64,000 nt of DNA from Harmothoe impar (lineage: Eukaryota > Annelida > Polychaeta > Phyllodocida > Polynoidae), in the NCBI GenBank assembly GCA_947462335.1, contig OX381707.1:83600610-83664609 (forward strand), given 5' to 3'. The translations under genes and the position numbers were made by a program. This document shows, piece after piece, positions 35,501 through 44,500 of this stretch. Numbering within the stretch: the first letter of the stretch is position 1; every line of letters begins with the position of its first letter. The notes beneath the pieces are model-generated. The model did not search any database. It was not told the DNA's origin and worked only from the letters and a program-made list of their open reading frames with translations.

Positions 35501-38500
35501 TAAGTCAAGAGATGGCTTGGCTATTCTTAACCCTTTAAGGGCCGCATCATGCCACAATGCATGTATTCCCTTGCACCCTGGTGAGTAACTCGCTAGTGCC
35601 ATAGCGCTGACCATACAGTGTTGGTACACGACCCAGGAGCCTTCTCACCATGGCTGCATTCATGCATCATGACGACCACCCAACACTTACAGATTCTGGA
35701 GAAAGTAATATATTAAGACCCACCCCTTGTGCGTATACTACGTTATTCTTTTGGAACACAAGATTTCCTATGCTTAAGCACCAAAGCGCCGCATTCAATG
35801 TGCCCCATTGGATACAATGTGGCAGTATTCAATGTGTTTAGGAAAAGGTGGTCTCCTTCATTAAATGGCTTCAAATAAAAAAGTAAACACAAATGCCAAC
35901 GCCCATTGATACCGTCTCTGTTGTATATCACCAGTGGGGACTGGGGCTATGTCCCTCAAAGCCGCAGGCTGAGTAAGATATGCCCCAGCCCCCACGAGTG
36001 TCTATGTGTCTATGTTATATTGTATTAAGGGAGTGCTCATTTTTTAACAACAGGGGGGGGGGGGTAAAATATTTGGACCCTGTTTTGAGGGAAAAAGCCC
36101 GCGCGTTACTATGCTACAAAGGGGCGCGAACGCGCGCGATTTTCGGTCTGCCGGGGGGGGGGGGGGGGGGGAATTTCAACCTCTCTAGGGGGGGGTGAAA
36201 AAATGTTGCACGCTCCGCGTGAAATCTCACCGTCCCCCCCTGTTGTTAAAAAATTAGCACTCCCTAAAAATAAAAATATATATAAAATGTATAAAAATAT
36301 TTTTCTCTTTAATCCATTATGATGATATAGTTTTTCCTGTCTGTGATTGGCACAGGGTGCATGTTAACGGTAAACCAATCAGCACATCGGTATGTCGTCT
36401 ATGTACACCCCCCCCCCCCCCCCCCCACACACACACAGACCTACACCCCCCCCCCCCCCCCCCCACTCTGACCCAGCCAACCAACCACTCATCACGACAC
36501 AGGGAGTCATCATTTATTATATACCGTCCTACACTACTGTGCCAAGGGAGTGGTCATTTTTTAACAACATGGGAGGGGGGATTGGTGGATTTGGTGGTGG
36601 GGGGACCAAAAGAATTTGGATCCCTCTTGAGGGGGACCCAAAATATTGCACCCCTTTTAAGTGAAAAAGCCTGCGCGTGACTATACTATAGCTCAAAGGG
36701 GTCGGCCGCGCTCAATTTTAACTTGCCTGAGGGGGGGACCAAAAAATTTTCGACCCGCTCCCATGAAAATCCATCCCCTCCTGTTGTTAAAAAATGACCA
36801 CTCCCTACAGTAGCCATGGTCATATCCCCTGTTAGGCTTATATATGATTTTCCAAAGCTAGGGGCGCCTTATACGCGAGGTCGGCTTATAAGCGGGGTTT
36901 TACAGTAGTTTGCACCTCTCTGTTTTTAACCCCCCCCCCCCATCTTCTTCCGTTGTTGTTGGATAAAAGGACAGAGGTCCACGATGAGCTGTCTGAAAAA
37001 CAGGTTTCTCCACGAGTGGTACCTTAGATCATGTCACATGATCCAAGGTACCACAAGTAGAGAAACCAGGAATTCAGACTCATTAGAGTGGATCTCTGTG
37101 TCTCTTTCATGTATTATGTTTATTTCTAGTACCGGAACTTAAGCATAATAACGTTGTTTCTCCATTTGAAATCATGGGCACTCCCCCTATTCATACCCCT
37201 CCCCCCACGTGCTGACGTCCATGTCTATGTCTAGATGTAAGCTACACGTGAGGGCTGCAGTAAACATGCATGGTGTGTGTGTGGGGGGGGGGGGGGGGAG
37301 GGGGGGTAGTGTGCACTGGTCTTAAATCTCACCAATATTATATATAGCGTGATCCCACTGCCATCAGAAACATGAGAAAGTTATGCGAAGTCTGAATGAC
37401 AATTTAAGGTCAATAAAAAAAGCAATATAAAAAAAAGGAACAGTTTTGAACTACCTTATACTGCTATCTTTTTAATCTCATATTTTAACCCTAGGAGGGG
37501 ATAAAAACTTTTATGTGGGACTCTACGGTTCACTTATTAGTTACAGGGGAAGGGAGGTGGGGGCATCCCACATAAAAGTTTTTATCCCCTCCTAGGGTTA
37601 AAATATGAGATAACAAAAATAGCAGTACATGTATATAAGGTAGTTCAAAACTGTTCTCTTTTTTTAACTAATAAGTGAACCGTAGAATGGGGTCAAGTGG
37701 GGCGGGACAAAACGTTATTGACTGCTGTAGTTCGCTCAATAATGTCAATGACCTCTCCATGATAGCGGTATTGACATGCCGCCCACCTGGCCCCCTGTTA
37801 CAGTCATGGAGCCTCTGCCAGTCATATTTTTGATACAGGTGATATTCACAGTAGAGCTCTCAGAAACAGCAATTCTATTATACAAGTTCAAGTTCAAGTT
37901 CAAGTTCAATATGTTTTTATTTTTCCTAGACTTGAGTACATTCATCGTTTCCGTTGATCTTCCTACATCACACGTCTAGGAGGGTTTTCTATCAGTGCGC
38001 TAAGGTTCGGACCCTACATTAAATGCCGAAGCTGCACTCTAATACACATTTTATCATGATAATACCTTGCGCACCTCTATACATTGGTCATCTTGGTAAA
38101 ATAAAAGAAGCTAATAACACATTGTCCGGAGGGTGGGTAAGCTTACTAGGGAGGAGAGATAGGGTCTGGAAAGGGGAGCTATCCACAGGTAGGTTTCTCA
38201 AACCTAACGGAGGATTTACATCCTTGTCAATGATTGTCTGTCACTGTATAAACACATACCTTAGTACCTAGTTCTGGTGGACCTGAACGGGTACAGGTAA
38301 CGGATCAGATATAATACTTTTGCCCTGATATATAGCATTCAATGTGTCTGGTCTCCAGTGGTGTTGGAAGTAATTTATTAATCTAGCTTTAACTTTATTT
38401 TTAAAAGAGTTTTTCTCCTCCCAGCGGAGTTGAGGGTCTAAGTCATTCCACTGGGAGAAGGCTTGATAGATTGGACTTTTAATTAAGCCGGCAGATTTAG

Positions 38501-41500
38501 GCATGGTCCTTTCGATGTAGGGAGCCTCTGTAGAACGAGTTCCAGAATAAGGTTTAATTGTCAACTTCCCACCGAATACCAGTCTACGACACATCGTTAC
38601 TTGTAAATAGATTCTCCTCAGATCAATGGGCAGCATTTCTACGGTACTATACAGAGTTTTGACAGGTATTTCCCTGGGGTCCTTGACCTCCATACACAAT
38701 CTAATGCCTGTATTATAACAAACATGAAATTTTTGAAGACAGGGGGCTGGTAAACCAGTTGTAAAGGCTAGGCCGTAATCAAAGTATGGCATAACCATAG
38801 ATTTGAGTATCTTAACAGCAGTATACCTATCTACATATTTTCGTATCTGCATTACAATCCATAGTTTATGGCGAATTGATTGTAACATACACTTATACAA
38901 AGGAGAAAAGGAGGTGTCTAAGTCCAAGGTGATACCTAGATATTTATATTCTGTAACTGACTCAAGTACAGTGTCCCCTATACTAAGATTAAGCCGAGCT
39001 CCGTCCTTAGGATTAACAAGCATTTGTTTGGACTTGTCGGCGTTTATAGTCAGAGAATTCGCGTTACACCACTCATGTATCACTTGGAGGTCCGCCTGTA
39101 GTACATTGTTCAACTCTTCCACAGTATTTGCAGTATGTACAATAAGCGTGTCATCTGCGTACAATTTTATTTCTGAGGTGATATTTAGATTAGGCATAGA
39201 ATTGACGTAAATTATGAATAAAAGAGGACCGAGGATGGACCCCTGAGCTATCCCATAGGTGACAGGGAGATAGCTGGAGGTCGATCCATTACAACATGTC
39301 CTCTGGGTTCTACCTGAGAGATAACTTTTGAACCATGCTACAGTATTATCGCACAATCCAAGGGCCTTTAACTTATTTATTAGTACAGAGTGATCTAAAG
39401 AATCGAAAGCCTTTTTGAAATCGAGGAAAACAATACCCGAATACTTTTTATCAACTTGGCCCTGGTGTACCGTATTTAGAACCTGAAAGACAGTGTCTTG
39501 GGTGGAGTGTGATCTTCTAAATCCGTTTTGACTATTAGTTAAGAGATTGTTTGTCTCCAAGTAGGGGTACAATTGGGCGTGTATACATCTTTCCAAGATT
39601 TTACCGGGTACCGGTAGTAATGTGATAGGCCGGAGGTCTGAAGGGGTGGCAGCATTGACTATTTTAGGGATAGGAACAATGGTGCCACGCTTCCAACCAG
39701 CCGGGAAAACATCCTTTACAATAGATAGATTTACCAGGTGTGTAAACTGAATCTGGAGTATTAAGAGTGATTCTTTCAGAAGCCTCGAGGGGATGGAGGG
39801 GAGGCCGGAGGATTTAAAAATGTCAATGGAGTTTATCTCCTTAACTATATCTTGCTTAGAGATTATGCTAAAGGAAAATTTGTCCTTCAGTTGGGGGGGA
39901 ATAGGTTCATTCACTAGGGGGGGGAGGGGGGGGAGCTGAGCTGCCAAATCATTTCCAATTTGGGAAAAGAATTTATTAATTAATTCTGCCGATTCCTCAG
40001 AGGGAATGGGGGTATCGTCTTGGTCCAGCATTGCAATCCATCTACGAGACTTCCTCTTGGGTAATACCTCGGCCACCTTTTCCCAGAACTTCTTGGGGTC
40101 GTTACGGTATTTCTGTAACTGGGAACGCACATAATTACCCTTAGCTCTACGCGTTGCTCCGTTTGCTAGGTTCCTGTATGCCTTAGCACGGTTTTTATCA
40201 ATATCATTTCCTGACCGCCTAGCTATAACAAACATTGCATCTCGGTCCCTATACAATTCCAGTAACTCAGCAGTGAGCCATAGAGGTCTGTTCTGCCGCA
40301 CTTTAAATGTTTTTACAGGATGTAGCTTTTCAACCATGTTCTCTATGATATTTTGCATATAATCCCAAGCTTGATCCACATCAGTAAGAGAGGTAAAAAA
40401 CTCCCAGTCACCTTTCATTAACTCAGTGTTTATCTTGGCTCTATCTAGGCCAGAGTAAGACCTACCCTCAAAGGTTTCTTTTAGGGTGGGGTTACGAGCC
40501 TTTTTTAACCTTATAAAAACCGGTACATGATCAGAAATATTGTTGTTTATAGTGCCAGCGGCAGCTACTATTGTATAATCTGTAAATATCTGGTCCAAAA
40601 CATTGGTCGGATGATAAAAGGGCCTTGTAGGCTCATCAATGTGAGCGTCTAGCATGAAAGTTTTACAAACTCCGTCCATGACGGTGTCACTGAGAGAAGC
40701 AGAAGAGAGATGGATATTGAAGTCACCTCCTATTGTTATTATACTATTCTTATACATTTTCCTGGCTTCACTCAGAGCTGTCGAGACTACTAATGCAAAC
40801 TCAGCCTCTCTACCTCCTGGCGGCCTATAGATATTAAATATGAATTCCGGTTTACAACCTTTACGAATAAGTTTTATTCCCATTAATTCACAGTGAGGCG
40901 ACATGATATTAAATACATCTTGTTTTAATCTAACATGGGCAATAGTGTCCCGAACATACATACAAATTCCCCCCGCATGATCAATATTGTCTGGTCTGTC
41001 TAACCTGTGTAGAGTGAGACGGTCTAGGTCGTGGTCTATGTCCTGGTGTTTAGTTTTAAGCCAGGTCTCAGAAAAGGATAGGACATCTGGTGCCCTTTGA
41101 TATGAAAAAATTCGTACATCCTCGATTTTCCCAGGTAAGCTATGTATGTTCCAGAAGAACAATAATAGCCCTTTATCCCTAATTAACTCACCCGTGAATT
41201 TTATTGTACGCTGTAACTTCCCTTACTCTGTATAGGACAGCAACCCCCAACCTTTCCGTCTCTACTCCACCTTTTTCAACCACTAACCACACAATCGGAC
41301 ATATGTGAAAATCATAGTACAGTGATACAAACATATCAATTACAGTGTTATGCAGACAGTAATGTAGGCCGGAGTAGCCTGATTATATAGTAGGGGCGGG
41401 GGGTGTGGGGAAGGGGGAGAGGTGGCGCAAACGTTATCATCTGGCCCTGAGGCTAATCTTTATACTTATGAATACAACCTTAAAACTATACTAACAGGGC

Positions 41501-44500
41501 CATAGGCCTAGTGTTCGTATAACAGTCACTTCTTAAACTAATTATACCGGTACAGTTCTTAGTTCTGTCCAATAGCTGTATTGCTTAATGCATTACTATT
41601 ACCGGTACTTTTTATAAATGGTATACAACACATGCAATATTGTCTAGTGTACTGTGAACCCAGGGTCCTTGCTATGCCGTAGTCGGTAGGGGTCTCTGTC
41701 ACTTCAGCAGTTAATGCATGGAGCTCTCTCTGTCATTCCAGCAGTTAATCCATGGACAGTCAGTAACTGCAGTTCTCGTTTTGTTATCATATAGACAGTA
41801 TAGAACATGGGCAGTTTATCCTTGTAGCTGTTAAATGCTAGTAATATAAATCTCTAGATGGGAGGAGTCAATATAGGGTAGGCCTACAGGTGGCCTTTTA
41901 TATGGCTGTGAGTACATATCGTGATCCAATGCATGTCAATATAGGATAGGCCTGTAGGTGTCCTTTATAAGGTTATGTGTGTACATGTATACATATCGTA
42001 ATCCAATGCATGTCAATATATCATAGGCCTGTAGGTGTCCTTTATAAGGTTATGTGTGTGCCTGTATACATATCGTAATCCATGTATGCCTTAGAGCCTG
42101 TTACCTGCAACAAGCCTCAGTACTGGTGGTGGCGGCCTGAGCTGCTCCAGGGTTGCTCAGCCGCCCAGGATCTCCCGTGCAGGTGGCTTACTGCCTCTCA
42201 GTCACTTGAGGGGCGGAGTCGTCATCAGCTACTGCTGGGGGCTGGTCGTTGTCCTGTAGCTCCTTAGCAACCACTTGACCCTGGCAGTGGTCAAGTTGAC
42301 CCGCAAGTCCCATCAACTGCTCAGCCCAAATAATCAGACAGGCAGGGGTGGGGTCAATATAGTGGCCTAGATGTGCGTACAGGTGCTTCCACTCTCCTTC
42401 GCTGTGGTAGTGTATGAGCCTCTGGAGAGGGGGGGTTGGGACTCCCCGTGCTCCGTTTGCATACCTGATCCTTTTATTAAAGACCAGGACTGCGTTGTCC
42501 AGGACTTCCTGGTAGTGGACTCTGGTGTATCCAAGCCCTGGAGGGAAGCGGTGAATCCTGGCTCCAACGATGGGGGAGAATACTAATTTAACATCTCCTC
42601 CATGCTGGGCTGCATAGTGGCTGCTACGTAAGATGGCACGTGTACCCATAACCCTAAGGTTGTAGGATGAGCCGCTCTTTGGGTATACGTCCACAGGAGG
42701 GAAGTGTCGACTCAACTCCAACCAGTGCACTAGATCGTTGAACCCACCCATAATTACTATGGCATCAGAAGGCTTGTTGGGCCGCTCGTCTATGGCCAGT
42801 TTGGTGAGGTCGAACAAAGTGGCTGTTTGGTCAACATGGACTGTAAACAAGTGGGTTGGTTCGAAGGTCATAGATAGAGCGTGCTCCAGATCTTTTCCTC
42901 TCCGATCCGCGTAGATCCTTATTAGTTTCATGATGCAGCTGCGTGACAGCGAAGAGAATATTTGAAGAAGACAGGGGCGTCCAGTCCAAACCACTCCTTA
43001 AGTAGGGCGCCGGCCTGTGGTCAACGCCGCCCCAGGCGCTGATTGGGTGGCGGGGTGGGCGCTGTCCCGTGGGCGGTCCCCCATTGGCTGACGTTAAGGG
43101 GGCGTGGCTCCGGAGTGACAGGGACGCGCCACGTGGTGGGGTGGCGCGTGCCTGGTAGGCGGGCGCCACCAGGCACGCGGCGGGGTCAGTCGGTGGGCAG
43201 AAACTAGGTCGTCTGGCACGCTTAAGCGCGTGGGTGGCGCGTTGAGTTGTAGGCGGCGCGTAGGCTTATAGGCCGCTGTCAGTGTCCGCTATTAACGCGT
43301 CCATCTCAGCCGTTCTAGCCTCCTCCGCCAGAGCCTCTTTCATAGCCAAGTCCATCTCAAACTGGACCATCTCCGCCCTAATTTCCTCCAGTATCCGTCC
43401 TGTCTCGTTTTTGCCTTTAAGGTTAGCTGTACCCTGCCTGAGTTGGAGGGAGAATATGGTGTGGCCCACAGAATAACGAAGACATCTGGTACACTCCATC
43501 AATTTTGAGTCAGCGGTGGCGACCAAAACATGGCGCTCATCTGCATTCTGTCTGAACTTTGCTCGGCAGCCAGCTTTGATGGTGGGGAGACTCTCTTTAT
43601 GGACCCAATCTCGGTGCTGGGGGTATGAGTCTCCCAGGCGTTTCAATACTCGGGGATTTTCTTCAGCCTTCAGCAGCTTGGCAAGGTCTTTTTTGCCATG
43701 GAACAGCGCTTTTTTCACCATGTAGAACTGTTCAACGCACGACCAATTCTCGTCATCTAGTTTGAACGGAGAAGGGTGCCAGTTGGACAACACTGAATTT
43801 TTACCCATAAATCCCACCCCTTGCTTCATGGTGCGGGTAAATGAGTTGTGAACAGAGAAGCGTTCTGGCAGGCTGTTTAGTTGATCCTTATCATATTTGA
43901 TCCCATTAATTATAATGGACTCCCCCAGAAAACTAACGTCTGCTCCCAGATCTGTGGCGTTGTCACCCACCCCCCGGAGGAGGAGTTGGTGATCCTTCAG
44001 TTCTTCGGTGAGATCGGCATTGATCCACAGCTCTTGGTATTCTCTACCCGCATTTCTCCCTTTCAATAGATTCCTGTTTTGTAGGACACAGTCTCTTGTT
44101 GCTCTCTTGGCGAATGTGACCACCACATTCCTAGGCCCTCTTCCCTGCCGTCCCACCCTATGGGCGGATTGGATGTCAGCGTCGGTTGCCTGGATGCCCA
44201 TGTAACGGAGCATGTCCAGAACTCCCTTTTTTAAGTTCTGGCCTTCAAATTCCGTTATGTTCTCAATAACAATATTGTTTTTTCTTACTTCTCTATCAAG
44301 TCTCTCCTGTACTCTGTTCTCTACTCCGGATTCAATGAGCGCCTCAATGTTTTTGTTTTGTGACACCAAGGACGTGACGACTTTTTGTAAGTTCTTGAAC
44401 TTGGTGTCAAGTTGGAAGAGGGCGGCGTCATTGTCCATGAATTCACTTTGAATGGAGGAGATGTCTTTTTGGGTGGTATTTGCAAATTCCTCCAGATCCC

